This document shows, piece after piece, positions 51,381 to 60,107 of a DNA stretch of 64,000 nucleotides. Location: contig JADHTB010000005.1 in assembly GCA_016776605.1 (NCBI GenBank), positions 186,001 through 250,000 of the forward strand, given 5' to 3'. This stretch comes from Alphaproteobacteria bacterium (GTDB lineage Bacteria > Pseudomonadota > Alphaproteobacteria > GCA-2731375). The notes below the pieces were generated by a model. That model did no database searches and was not told the DNA's origin. It was given only the letters and a program-made list of their open reading frames with translations. Made by a program: the position numbers and the translations under genes. The first letter of the stretch is position 1. Each line of letters begins with the position of its first letter.

Positions 51381-53171
51381 CTACGCGGCCAGTTCGGCGG
51401 CCCAGCCGGTGGGGACTTCGATCTCCATTGCCAGCAGCACCTGGGCATAGGCCTTGGCCAGATTGTCGGTGTTGAGAGAGGCCATGCCGCCGCCGCCCAA
51501 GGCCTCGTGCAGAACAAAGTTCATGCCGCCGATGCCCGGCAGATCGAAACGCTCCACCGCGCCTTGGCAGACATGGGCGAAATGCGCTTTCACCCGTGCG
51601 CAGGTTACCTGAGCCCGCAGCACGGGCAGATAATCGGCCCGGCGGGCGATCAGGCCGACGTTGGCCTTGTTGCCCTTGTCGCCGCTGCGGCCATAACACA
51701 GCCGTATCAGCGCTACGGAAATTGTCTCTCCCGCGGGCGCCGCCGCCGCCACCGCCTTGGTTGTCTCGGAGGCGGAGGTGGTGAAGCCGCCCTGGGTCGG
51801 AACATCAGAGGGGAATGTCTGATCCCCCACCACCACGGTTGCCGGCACCGTTGATTTTTCCGCCAGGAACGAGAACATGCGCACCACGGGACCGGGGCTG
51901 GGCCGGCCGCCGCCGAAGCCCATGGTGCCCGGCGACATAGAGGTGCCGGCAGGCGCGAATTCCCGGGCGAAGATATTCAAGGCATCCTTGCTGTCATGGC
52001 GCACCGCCAGTTTCATCACCACTTCGCGGCTATTGGTGATGCCATTGGCGCCAAACATATCCTCGGCGCCAACGGTTTCGATCCGGGTTTCACTGTAATC
52101 GCCCAGATTACGGGCCGCGAACATCTTGCGGGTGCGGGCCAGCACGGTTTCCGCCGTGCGCCGAGCCTTGGCGGCGGCATCGATGCCGCCGATCACCAAC
52201 AGGGCCTGATTGCGGTAGCCATCCTGGAAGGTGGTGGATACCTTGTAGGTAGAGGTCGGGGGCAGACCACGGGCCCCTGTGACCCGCACCAGGTTTTCGC
52301 CGACTTCCGTCATCCGCACCTGGGTAAAATCGCAGGTCACGTCGGGGCAGTAATAGGCGCCGGGATCACCGATTTCGTAGACCAGTTGTTCGGCCACCGA
52401 GCCGAAGCAGATCAGGCCGTCGGTCGCGGGCGGTTTGGACAGTACGAAGCTGCCGTCCGCCTCCACCTCGATGATCGGATAGCCAATGTTTTCCCAACTG
52501 CCCACGCGCTGCCAATCGGTGAACAGACCCCCCGTGCATTGCGGGCCGCATTCAATGATATGGCCGGCCAGTGTGCCGGCGGAAAGCTGGTCCAGATCTT
52601 CATCGCGCCAGCCGAATTCGTACATCAGCGGCCCCAAGGTCACGGCGCTATCGACACAGCGCCCGGTAATGACAATATCGGCGCCCTGGGCCAGGGCATC
52701 GGCGATGGGCCGGCCGCCCAGATAGGCGTTGGCGCTCATGATTTCGGGGGGGAAGCTCTCGCCCGAGAACATCTCGCGGACCCGGTTGGCGCGAAACTCG
52801 TCCGCCCTGTCCGTCAGATTATCGCCCAGAACCACCCCGATGGTCAGATCCACGCCGGCCTCGTCAATCAGCTTTTGCAAGGCGTCCCGGCAGGCCAGGG
52901 GATTGATGCCGCCGGCGTTGGTCACCACCTTGATGCCCTTTTCGGCGATATCGCGGATCAGGCCGCGCATGGTGACGGCGATGAAGTCGGTGGCATAACC
53001 GCTATCAGGCTGCCTGGCCTGGGCCTTGGCCAGGATCGACATGGTCACCTCGGCCAGATAATCGCTGACCAGATAATCGATGTTGCCGCCCTGCACCAAT
53101 TGTGGCGCGGCCATGGCGCTATCGCCCCAAAAACCGCTGCTGCAACCAATCCGCACCGTCTTGCCGCTCAT
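51381..53171 (-). CDS. AtuA-family protein (acyclic terpene utilization, DUF1446)
   Basis: A 596-aa protein matching the AtuA/DUF1446 family. The N-terminal IGCSSGFWGDS, IDYLVSDYLAEVTM, VTNAGGINPLAC and DIVITGRCVDSAVTLGPL segments are visible, as is the C-terminal LCYGRSGDKGNKANVGLIAR part. AtuA is needed for growth on citronellol/geraniol-type terpenes in Pseudomonas, but its biochemical role is not clear and relatives occur in other catabolic settings. No geranyl-CoA carboxylase genes are nearby. The second ATG (53171) has better spacing to GGGAGG than 53174. Confidence 0.88.
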   Translation of the reverse strand: MSGKTVRIGCSSGFWGDSAMAAPQLVQGGNIDYLVSDYLAEVTMSILAKAQARQPDSGYATDFIAVTMRGLIRDIAEKGIKVVTNAGGINPLACRDALQKLIDEAGVDLTIGVVLGDNLTDRADEFRANRVREMFSGESFPPEIMSANAYLGGRPIADALAQGADIVITGRCVDSAVTLGPLMYEFGWRDEDLDQLSAGTLAGHIIECGPQCTGGLFTDWQRVGSWENIGYPIIEVEADGSFVLSKPPATDGLICFGSVAEQLVYEIGDPGAYYCPDVTCDFTQVRMTEVGENLVRVTGARGLPPTSTYKVSTTFQDGYRNQALLVIGGIDAAAKARRTAETVLARTRKMFAARNLGDYSETRIETVGAEDMFGANGITNSREVVMKLAVRHDSKDALNIFAREFAPAGTSMSPGTMGFGGGRPSPGPVVRMFSFLAEKSTVPATVVVGDQTFPSDVPTQGGFTTSASETTKAVAAAAPAGETISVALIRLCYGRSGDKGNKANVGLIARRADYLPVLRAQVTCARVKAHFAHVCQGAVERFDLPGIGGMNFVLHEALGGGGMASLNTDNLAKAYAQVLLAMEIEVPTGWAAELAA

Positions 53172-53361
53172 CATCGCCTCCCTACAAGAATATGCCGACT
53201 ACCATCATAGTCCGAACAAAATGCCGAAACGGCATGAAATATAAGAATAGCCGCGACAAATCAGGCGCCAAGCGCGCATCGCCCCGTGCTGGCAATAATT
53301 TTATGCCTTTTTTTGCTGCCTGCTGGACGGCGGGATGGGAATTGCCTATATCCGGGTTATT

Positions 53362-54258
53362 ATGGGACAGTCGGTACAAACCTTTTTAAAGATGCATGGC
53401 GCGGGCAACGACTTTGTCGTGCTGGATCTGCGTCTTGCGTCCCTACGCATGGATGCCGCCCTGGCCCGCGCCCTGGCGGACCGGCGCAAGGGCGTGGGCT
53501 GCGATCAGGTTATCTCGATAGAGCCGTCTGATCGGGGCGATGCCTTCATGCGCATCCATAATCCCGACGGCAACGAGGCGCAGGCCTGTGGCAATGGCAC
53601 CCGTTGCGTGGCCAGTCTGCTGTTCGCGGAAAGCGGCCGGGATCATGCGGTGATCGAAACCCGGGCCGGCCTGTTGCCGTGCCGCGTGGCCGAAGACGGT
53701 TGCATTCAGGTGGATATGGGGCCGGCCTATCTGGACTGGCAGGATATCCCCCTGGCCCATGAAATGGACAGCCTGCGTCTGGATCTATCGCTGGAACCGG
53801 ATCGGGGACCGCGGTTGAGCGAGCCTTGCGCGGTCGGCATGGGCAATCCGCACGCGGTATTTTTTGTCGATGATTTGGATGCCGTCGATCTTGCCACCGT
53901 CGGACCGGTGTTGGAGCATCACGCCCTGTTTCCCGAACGGGCCAATATTGGCGTGGTGCAGGTGCTGGGCCCGGATGCTTTGCGCCTGCGGGTTTGGGAA
54001 CGCGGCGCCGGGTTGACCCTGGCTTGCGGCTCCGGCGCTTGTGCCGCCCTGGTGGCGGCCCATCGGCGCGGCAAGTGCGGGCGCCGGGCGCACCTGACCC
54101 TGGATGGCGGTGCACTGACGATCGAATGGCGTGCCGATGACGGTCATGTCCTGATGACCGGCCCGACGGCAACAGCGTTTTCCGGCGTGTTGGATGACAG
54201 CCTGATCGAGGCGGCAGCGCGGGCCGGATCACGGCCAAGATCAAGATCAGTGGCATGA
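53362..54258 (+). CDS. dapF: Diaminopimelate epimerase
   Basis: A 298-aa PLP-independent epimerase converting LL-DAP to meso-DAP for lysine and peptidoglycan. Both catalytic Cys are present, in [10 protein letters not shown] and [11 protein letters not shown], along with [12 protein letters not shown] and [11 protein letters not shown]. The ATG at 53362 ([11 protein letters not shown]) fits the family N-terminus; an in-frame ATG at 53335 is an alternative and neither has a strong ribosome-binding site. The stop overlaps mtaB by 4 bp. Confidence 0.96.
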   Translation: MGQSVQTFLKMHGAGNDFVVLDLRLASLRMDAALARALADRRKGVGCDQVISIEPSDRGDAFMRIHNPDGNEAQACGNGTRCVASLLFAESGRDHAVIETRAGLLPCRVAEDGCIQVDMGPAYLDWQDIPLAHEMDSLRLDLSLEPDRGPRLSEPCAVGMGNPHAVFFVDDLDAVDLATVGPVLEHHALFPERANIGVVQVLGPDALRLRVWERGAGLTLACGSGACAALVAAHRRGKCGRRAHLTLDGGALTIEWRADDGHVLMTGPTATAFSGVLDDSLIEAAARAGSRPRSRSVA

Positions 54259-55508
54259 CGGAACCCGAAGTTCTGAATTTTGGCTGCCGCCTGAATGCCT
54301 ATGAGGCGCAGGTGATGCATGATCAGGCGCAATTGGCCGGTTTGCAAAATGCAATCATCATCAACACCTGTGCCGTCACCAACGAGGCGGTGCGTCAGGC
54401 GCGCCAGGCCATCCGCAAGGCGCGCCGGCAACGGCCCGATGCAACCATCGTGGTAACCGGCTGCGCCGCGCAGTTGGAGCCGGAAGCATTCGCCGCCATG
54501 GCAGAGGTTGACCGGGTTTTGGGCAACCGGGAAAAGCTGCACGGGGAAAACTTCGTCACCCCCCTGGATGGCAAGATCCTGGTCGATGACATTATGTCGG
54601 TGACGCAATTGGCCGGCCATCTGGTGCCGGGCTTTGACGGTCGCAGCCGCGCCTTCGTGCAAGTGCAACAGGGCTGCGACCACCGTTGTACATTTTGCAT
54701 CATACCGTTTGCCCGCGGCCCCTCGCGCTCGGTGCCCATGGGTGCCATCGTGCGGCAAATCAGGACACTGGTGGAGAATGGTTACGCCGAGGTGGTTCTG
54801 ACCGGCGTCGATATCACGGCCTATGGCAGCGATCTGCCGGGCCGGCCCAGTCTAGGGCAATTGCTGCGCCGGCTGTTGCGGGCGGTGCCGGAATTACCGC
54901 GGCTGCGGCTGTCGTCCCTGGATGCGGTGGAAATAGATCCCGAACTGGAACGCCTGCTGCTGAGCGAGGAAAGGGTGATGCCCCACCTGCATCTTAGCTT
55001 GCAGGCGGGCGACGACCTGATTTTAAAGCGCATGGCCCGCCGTCATAGCCGGGCCCAGGCCATCGATCTATGTCAGCGCCTGCGTGCCGGCCGCCCCGAT
55101 ATGGTGTTTGGCGCCGATCTGATCGCCGGCTTTCCGACCGAGACCGAGGCGCAATTCCAGAATTCCCTGTCGTTGATCGATGACTGCGGCCTGACCTATT
55201 TGCATGTCTTCCCCTATTCCGAACGGCCGGGCACCCCGGCGGCCCGCATGCCGCAGGTGCCGGGCGATGAACGGCGGCGGCGTGCCGCCTTGTTGCGGGA
55301 AAAAGGCGACGCGGCATTGGCCGCGTTCCTGACCTCGCGGGTTGGCGAGACCTGCCGCATGTTGTTGGAACGGCCCGGCGAAGGGCGCAGCGAACAATTC
55401 GCACTGATCGAGCTTGAACCGGCCGTCGTGGCCCCGGACAGTGGGATCGTTAAGGCCACGATTGTTGCCGCGACCCGGGACCGCTTGATCGGACGCCTGG
55501 CCGCATGA
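54255..55508 (+). CDS. mtaB: tRNA t6A37 methylthiotransferase MtaB
   Basis: A 417-aa radical-SAM methylthiotransferase that converts t6A to ms2t6A at tRNA position 37. The N-terminal domain carries three cluster Cys ([27 protein letters not shown]). The radical-SAM motif is [18 protein letters not shown], and a TRAM-like end follows. The ATG lies in ATGA, overlapping dapF, and its stop overlaps ftsY in the same way. The dapF-mtaB-ftsY order is usual for alphaproteobacteria. Confidence 0.96.
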   Translation: MTEPEVLNFGCRLNAYEAQVMHDQAQLAGLQNAIIINTCAVTNEAVRQARQAIRKARRQRPDATIVVTGCAAQLEPEAFAAMAEVDRVLGNREKLHGENFVTPLDGKILVDDIMSVTQLAGHLVPGFDGRSRAFVQVQQGCDHRCTFCIIPFARGPSRSVPMGAIVRQIRTLVENGYAEVVLTGVDITAYGSDLPGRPSLGQLLRRLLRAVPELPRLRLSSLDAVEIDPELERLLLSEERVMPHLHLSLQAGDDLILKRMARRHSRAQAIDLCQRLRAGRPDMVFGADLIAGFPTETEAQFQNSLSLIDDCGLTYLHVFPYSERPGTPAARMPQVPGDERRRRAALLREKGDAALAAFLTSRVGETCRMLLERPGEGRSEQFALIELEPAVVAPDSGIVKATIVAATRDRLIGRLAA

Positions 55509-56437
55509 CGACAGATAAGCCGGGGCTGTTTTCCCGGCTGAAGACCGGCCTTAGCCGCACGGCGGGCAATTTCAGCGCCGGCCTGACGTCGGTGTTTACC
55601 AAACGCAAGTTGGACGCGGCGGCCCTGGAGGAGCTGGAGGATCTGTTGATCGCGGCTGATCTGGGCCCGGCTGTCGCGGCGCGGGTCTGCGGCAGGCTGG
55701 CAGCCGACCGGTTCGACAAGGAAATCAGCGAGCCCGAGATCAAGGCGGCTCTGGCTGACGTGGTGACGGAAATAATGGAGCCCCTGGCCCGGCCCCTGGC
55801 CATCGATGGCACAAACCGCCCACACGTGATTTTGGTGGTCGGTGTGAACGGCACCGGCAAGACCACGACCATCGGTAAAATCGCCCATAATTTCCGTGCC
55901 GAAGGCAAATCCGTCGTCATGGCCGCCGCCGATACTTTCCGCGCCGCTGCCATCGAACAGTTGGAAATTTGGGGCCAGCGCACCGGCGCGACGGTGGTCC
56001 GGCGCGAAGTCGGCGCCGATCCGGCGGCCGTGGCCTACGAGGGCTTGCAGCAGGCTCAGGCCGAGGGCGCCGATGTGCTTTTGGTGGATACCGCCGGGCG
56101 CTTGCAAAACAAGGCCGGTCTGATGGATGAATTGGCCAAAGTGGTGCGGGTGTTGGGCAAATTGGACGCGAACGCGCCGCACGACTGCCTTTTGGTGCTG
56201 GATGCTACCACCGGACAAAACGCAATACGTCAGGTGGAGGTCTTTTCCGAAGTCTGTAACGTCACCGGCTTGGCAATGACCAAGCTGGACGGCACCGCCC
56301 GCGGCGGCGTGCTGGTTGCCGTGGCTGAACGCTTTCCCCTGCCTGTGCATTATATTGGCATTGGCGAAGGCATAGATGATTTACAGCCCTTTGCCGCCGC
56401 GGCATTTGCCCGCGCGGTTGCCGGATTGAACGAATAA
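55505..56437 (+). CDS. ftsY: Signal recognition particle receptor FtsY
   Basis: A 310-aa SRP-type GTPase with a short N domain and NG core. GTP motifs are GVNGTGKTTTIGK (P-loop), DTFRAAAIEQL, DTAGRLQNK and TKLDGTARGG. The acidic A domain of enterobacteria is absent, as in most alphaproteobacteria. It docks ribosome-SRP complexes at the inner membrane. The ATG overlaps the mtaB stop by 4 bp. Confidence 0.97.
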   Translation: MTTDKPGLFSRLKTGLSRTAGNFSAGLTSVFTKRKLDAAALEELEDLLIAADLGPAVAARVCGRLAADRFDKEISEPEIKAALADVVTEIMEPLARPLAIDGTNRPHVILVVGVNGTGKTTTIGKIAHNFRAEGKSVVMAAADTFRAAAIEQLEIWGQRTGATVVRREVGADPAAVAYEGLQQAQAEGADVLLVDTAGRLQNKAGLMDELAKVVRVLGKLDANAPHDCLLVLDATTGQNAIRQVEVFSEVCNVTGLAMTKLDGTARGGVLVAVAERFPLPVHYIGIGEGIDDLQPFAAAAFARAVAGLNE

Positions 56438-56721
56438 TACTAACCGGCGCTTTTGACCGCGGGAAATTTTTTCCCGGCATCGCCCCAATACCGGGATGAA
56501 ATGCGTAGCAATAAAATTAGAATTATCTAAAAGTAGTACTGCTGGTATGGTGTGGATATGGATAGCTTGTGCGATGCTTCGGATGCCTGGGGGCATTTGT
56601 AACATGTTAACATTTGCGGTACTGTGCCGCCGTCAACGGTCGTTCAGCGTTAGCAACTGACCGTGTTCAATCTACCCACCCGGCCAAGGCTGGTTGCGAT
56701 AATTTTTCGACGGGAATAAAG
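56438..56721. other. Leader region of the orphan response regulator
   Basis: About 285 bp without a gene. It holds a 7-bp dyad CGGGAAA-TTT-TTTCCCG at 56460-56476, which is not followed by a T tract and so is not a convincing terminator for ftsY. A 10-bp palindrome TAACATGTTA at 56600-56609 could be a regulator site. Both roles are guesses from position. Confidence 0.4.
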
Positions 56722-57435
56722 ATGCTTGGACTGATTTTGGTTGTCGATGATGACCCTGATATGCGTCTGGTTTTGCGCGACCATCTGGAACCTGAAGGAT
56801 TTGAAGTCATAGATGCCGCCAACGGCGCCGAGATGCGCGCGGTCATTGAGCAGAAGAAGGTCGACCTTGTAATACTCGACCTGCAATTGCCCGATGAAGA
56901 CGGCCTGAATTTAGCCAAGGTTCTGCGCGAGAAGACCGATGCGGGTATCGTCATGCTGACGGGCAAGGGGACAACCGTTGATATGGCCGTCGGCTTGGAA
57001 GTTGGCGCCGATGATTACGTGGCCAAACCTTTTAAGTCGCGTGAATTGCTGGCCCGCATTCGCAGCGTGCTGCGCCGCACCACGGAGACCCGCAAGGCAA
57101 AGACGGGAAGTGGAGGCAGCGTCGTGCGGTTCCAGGGCTGGCGTTTTGAAAGCGCCTTTCAACGCCTGACCAACCCCCAGGGCGAGGACTCGGTGTTAAC
57201 GGCGGGAGAATCCCGATTGCTGCAAATCTTGATCGATAATGTGGGTAACACCGTTGATCGCGATACCCTGCATCGCGAGGCGCTGGGTTACGATATGCAG
57301 GCCAGCAGCCGGAATATTGATGTTCTGGTTGGACGCTTGCGGCGCAAGTTGGACAATGAGGGCGGCAAGGATAACCTGATCAAGTCAGTCCGTGGCATCG
57401 GCTACGAATTCACGGGCAAAATCGAACGCGAATAA
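56722..57435 (+). CDS. OmpR-family response regulator (orphan)
   Basis: A 237-aa two-domain regulator. The receiver domain (1-120) has the acidic pocket VVDDDPDM, phospho-acceptor Asp in LVILDLQLPDEDG and Lys in YVAKPFKSREL. The C-terminal OmpR/PhoB winged helix (about 140-235) shows LTAGESRLLQIL, NIDVLVGRLRRKL and the terminal VRGIGYEF. No histidine kinase is adjacent. The ATG at 56722 has GGGAATAAAG before it. It is convergent with ppdK, 9 bp apart. Confidence 0.94.
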   Translation: MLGLILVVDDDPDMRLVLRDHLEPEGFEVIDAANGAEMRAVIEQKKVDLVILDLQLPDEDGLNLAKVLREKTDAGIVMLTGKGTTVDMAVGLEVGADDYVAKPFKSRELLARIRSVLRRTTETRKAKTGSGGSVVRFQGWRFESAFQRLTNPQGEDSVLTAGESRLLQILIDNVGNTVDRDTLHREALGYDMQASSRNIDVLVGRLRRKLDNEGGKDNLIKSVRGIGYEFTGKIERE

Positions 57436-57444
57436 AGCCGCCGC

Positions 57445-60102
57445 TCACTTCGCCACGGCCTGTGCCGCGGCAAGGCGGGCAATAGGCACCCGAAAGGGTG
57501 AACAGGATACATAGTCCAGGCCGATGGATTGACAAAAGGCGATGGAGGCGGGGTCGCCACCGTGTTCGCCGCAGATACCCAGTTTTAAGTCCGCCCGTGT
57601 CTTTCGTCCCCGCTCGGCGGCCAGTTGCACCAATTCACCGACGCCATCCCTGTCCAATGTTGCGAACGGGTCAGCTTCCAGAATGCCCTTGCCCCGGTAA
57701 TCTTCCAAAAAGCCGGCGGAATCATCACGGCTGATGCCAAATACCGTTTGGGTCAGATCATTGGTTCCGAACGAGAAGAATTCCGCCACCTCGGCAATCT
57801 CACCGGCCCGCAGTGCGGCACGGGGCAATTCGATCATGGTGCCAATTAGATATTCCAGTTTGACGCCCCGTTCGGCTGCAACCAGTTCTGCCACGGCGGC
57901 AATACGTTCCTGTAGAAAGACGAATTCCGCCTTGCTGGCAATCAACGGGATCATCACTTCCGGCACCACGGTTTCGCCTTGCGTGGAACTGACAATCGCG
58001 GCCGCCTCGAAGATGGCCCGGGCCTGCATCTCGTAAATTTCCGGGTAGGAAATACCCAGGCGGCAGCCACGATGGCCCAGCATGGGATTATATTCATGCA
58101 GCTGGTTCGCCCGATAGCGCAGATCGTCGGCCGAAGTCCCCATCACGGCGGCCAGTTGCGCCAGCTCATCGTCGGATTTCGGCAGGAATTCGTGCAGTGG
58201 TGGATCCAACAGCCGGATCGTCACGGGCAAGCCTGTCATGATGGTAAACAGATCGACGAAGTCCTGCCGCTGCATGGGCAAAATCTTGCCCAGTGCCACC
58301 TGCCGGCCGGCCAGATCCCGGGCCAGGATCATTTCGCGCACCGCCAGGATACGGTTGGCATCGAAGAACATATGTTCGGTACGGCACAAACCGATGCCTT
58401 CGGCGCCGAATTCAATCGCCGCCTTGGCCTCCGCCGGCGTTTCGGCGTTGGTGCGAATGCCAAGTTCGCGGATCTCGTCCGCCCAGCCCATCAGAGTACC
58501 GAAATCACCGGACAATTCGGGCTGTATGGTCGCCACTTCGCCCAACATGACTTCACCGCTGCCGCCGTCAATGGTGATGACGTCGCCGGCGGCAATGGTG
58601 ATCTCGCCGATCCGCATGGTTTGCGTGAGGTAATCGATGCGCAGTTGCCCGGCGCCTGAAACACAGGGCCGGCCCATGCCACGGGCAACCACCGCCGCAT
58701 GGCTGGTCATGCCGCCGCGTGCGGTCAGGATGCCACGCGCCGCATGCATGCCATGGATATCTTCCGGCGAGGTTTCGATCCGCACCAACAGGACATTCTC
58801 GCCCGCCCCGGCCAGGGTCTCGGCTTGATCGGCGGAAAACGCCACCTTGCCGGTGGCGGCGCCGGGCGAGGCGGGCAGGCCACGGGTCATAACCCGCCGC
58901 GCCGCATCGGGATCCAGGGTGGGATGCAGTAATTGGTCCAACGAGTCCGGGTCCACGCGATGAATAGCTTCTTGCCGGCTCAACAAGCCTTCATTGGCCA
59001 TTTCAACGGCGATTTTTATCGCGGCATTGGCGGTGCGCTTACCGGACCGGGTTTGCAGCATGTACAAGCTGCCCCGTTGCACCGTGAATTCTATATCCTG
59101 CATATCCCGGTAATGGACTTCCAGGCGTTGATAAATCGCCTCCAACTCGGCAAACACCGCCGGCATCACCTCTTGCAAGGACAGTTTTTCGTCTTTGGCA
59201 TCCAGGCGCGCGGCCGTGGTCAAATGCTGCGGCGTGCGGATGCCGGCGACCACATCCTCGCCCTGGGCGTTGATCAGATACTCGCCGAAAAATCGCCTGT
59301 CGCCGGTGGAGGGATCGCGGGTGAAAGCGACGCCGGTGGCCGAATTCTCGCCCATGTTGCCGAACACCATGGCCTGGATATTGACGGCCGTGCCCCAACT
59401 GGCCGGGATATCATGCAGCCGGCGATAGGTGACCGCGCGGGCATTCTGCCAGGACCCGAAGACGGCACCGATGGCGCCCCAAAGCTGCGCGTTCACATCC
59501 TGGGGAAACGCTTCCGCGCCTTCGCTTGCCACCTTGGCCTTGAATTGATCGACCAGCTGGCGCAGATCGTCCGCCGAAAGCTCTGTGTCCAGTTGCAGGC
59601 CCAGGTTCTCTTTGTGGATCTCCAGCAATTCTTCAAAATGGTAATGGTCGACGCCCAAAACCACATCGGAATACATTTGGATAAAACGGCGATAGCTGTC
59701 CCAGGCAAAGCGTTCATTGCCGCTTTGCCTGGCCAGCGCCGCAACGGTGATATCATTCAGCCCAAGGTTCAACACCGTGTCCATCATGCCGGGCATGGAG
59801 GCCCGCGCCCCGGAGCGGACGGAAACCAGCAATGGATTGTCGTGATCGCCGAATTTCGTGCCGACGATTTTTTCCACTTCCGCCAGGGCGGCCGCCACCT
59901 GCTCCCGCAAAACGGCGGGATAGGTTTCGTCATTGTCATAGTAGGCGTTGCAGACATCGGTGGTCAGGGTAAAGCCGGGCGGTACCGGCAGGCCCAGGCC
60001 CGACATCTCGGCCAGGTTAGCGCCCTTGCCACCCAGTAAATTCCTATCCGCCGCACCGCCATCGGCCCGGCCGTCGCCAAAGCTGTAAACCCATTTCGTC
60101 AT
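57445..60102 (-). CDS. ppdK: Pyruvate, phosphate dikinase
   Basis: An 885-aa enzyme interconverting PEP, AMP and PPi with pyruvate, ATP and Pi. The N-terminal ATP-grasp part begins GGKGANLAEMSGLGLPVPPG. The central swivelling domain has the phospho-His in GGMTSHAAVVARGMG. The C-terminal PEP barrel includes the catalytic Cys in LGICGEHGGDP. Its length is standard for bacterial PPDK. It is five bases downstream of glyS on the same strand, an arrangement common in Rhodospirillales (glyQ-glyS-ppdK). Confidence 0.97.
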   Translation of the reverse strand: MTKWVYSFGDGRADGGAADRNLLGGKGANLAEMSGLGLPVPPGFTLTTDVCNAYYDNDETYPAVLREQVAAALAEVEKIVGTKFGDHDNPLLVSVRSGARASMPGMMDTVLNLGLNDITVAALARQSGNERFAWDSYRRFIQMYSDVVLGVDHYHFEELLEIHKENLGLQLDTELSADDLRQLVDQFKAKVASEGAEAFPQDVNAQLWGAIGAVFGSWQNARAVTYRRLHDIPASWGTAVNIQAMVFGNMGENSATGVAFTRDPSTGDRRFFGEYLINAQGEDVVAGIRTPQHLTTAARLDAKDEKLSLQEVMPAVFAELEAIYQRLEVHYRDMQDIEFTVQRGSLYMLQTRSGKRTANAAIKIAVEMANEGLLSRQEAIHRVDPDSLDQLLHPTLDPDAARRVMTRGLPASPGAATGKVAFSADQAETLAGAGENVLLVRIETSPEDIHGMHAARGILTARGGMTSHAAVVARGMGRPCVSGAGQLRIDYLTQTMRIGEITIAAGDVITIDGGSGEVMLGEVATIQPELSGDFGTLMGWADEIRELGIRTNAETPAEAKAAIEFGAEGIGLCRTEHMFFDANRILAVREMILARDLAGRQVALGKILPMQRQDFVDLFTIMTGLPVTIRLLDPPLHEFLPKSDDELAQLAAVMGTSADDLRYRANQLHEYNPMLGHRGCRLGISYPEIYEMQARAIFEAAAIVSSTQGETVVPEVMIPLIASKAEFVFLQERIAAVAELVAAERGVKLEYLIGTMIELPRAALRAGEIAEVAEFFSFGTNDLTQTVFGISRDDSAGFLEDYRGKGILEADPFATLDRDGVGELVQLAAERGRKTRADLKLGICGEHGGDPASIAFCQSIGLDYVSCSPFRVPIARLAAAQAVAK

Positions 60103-60107
60103 GGCGA

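Noticed and set aside
51996-53210. A 404-codon plus-strand frame opposite the AtuA-family gene
   Set aside because: Antisense shadow. The minus-strand product has clear AtuA motifs.
56460-56476. Rho-independent terminator after ftsY
   Set aside because: The dyad has its T residues inside the loop and stem, and is followed by GCATCG rather than a T tract.
58933-60039. Long plus-strand frame opposite ppdK
   Set aside because: Antisense shadow of a certain gene with no independent coding evidence.
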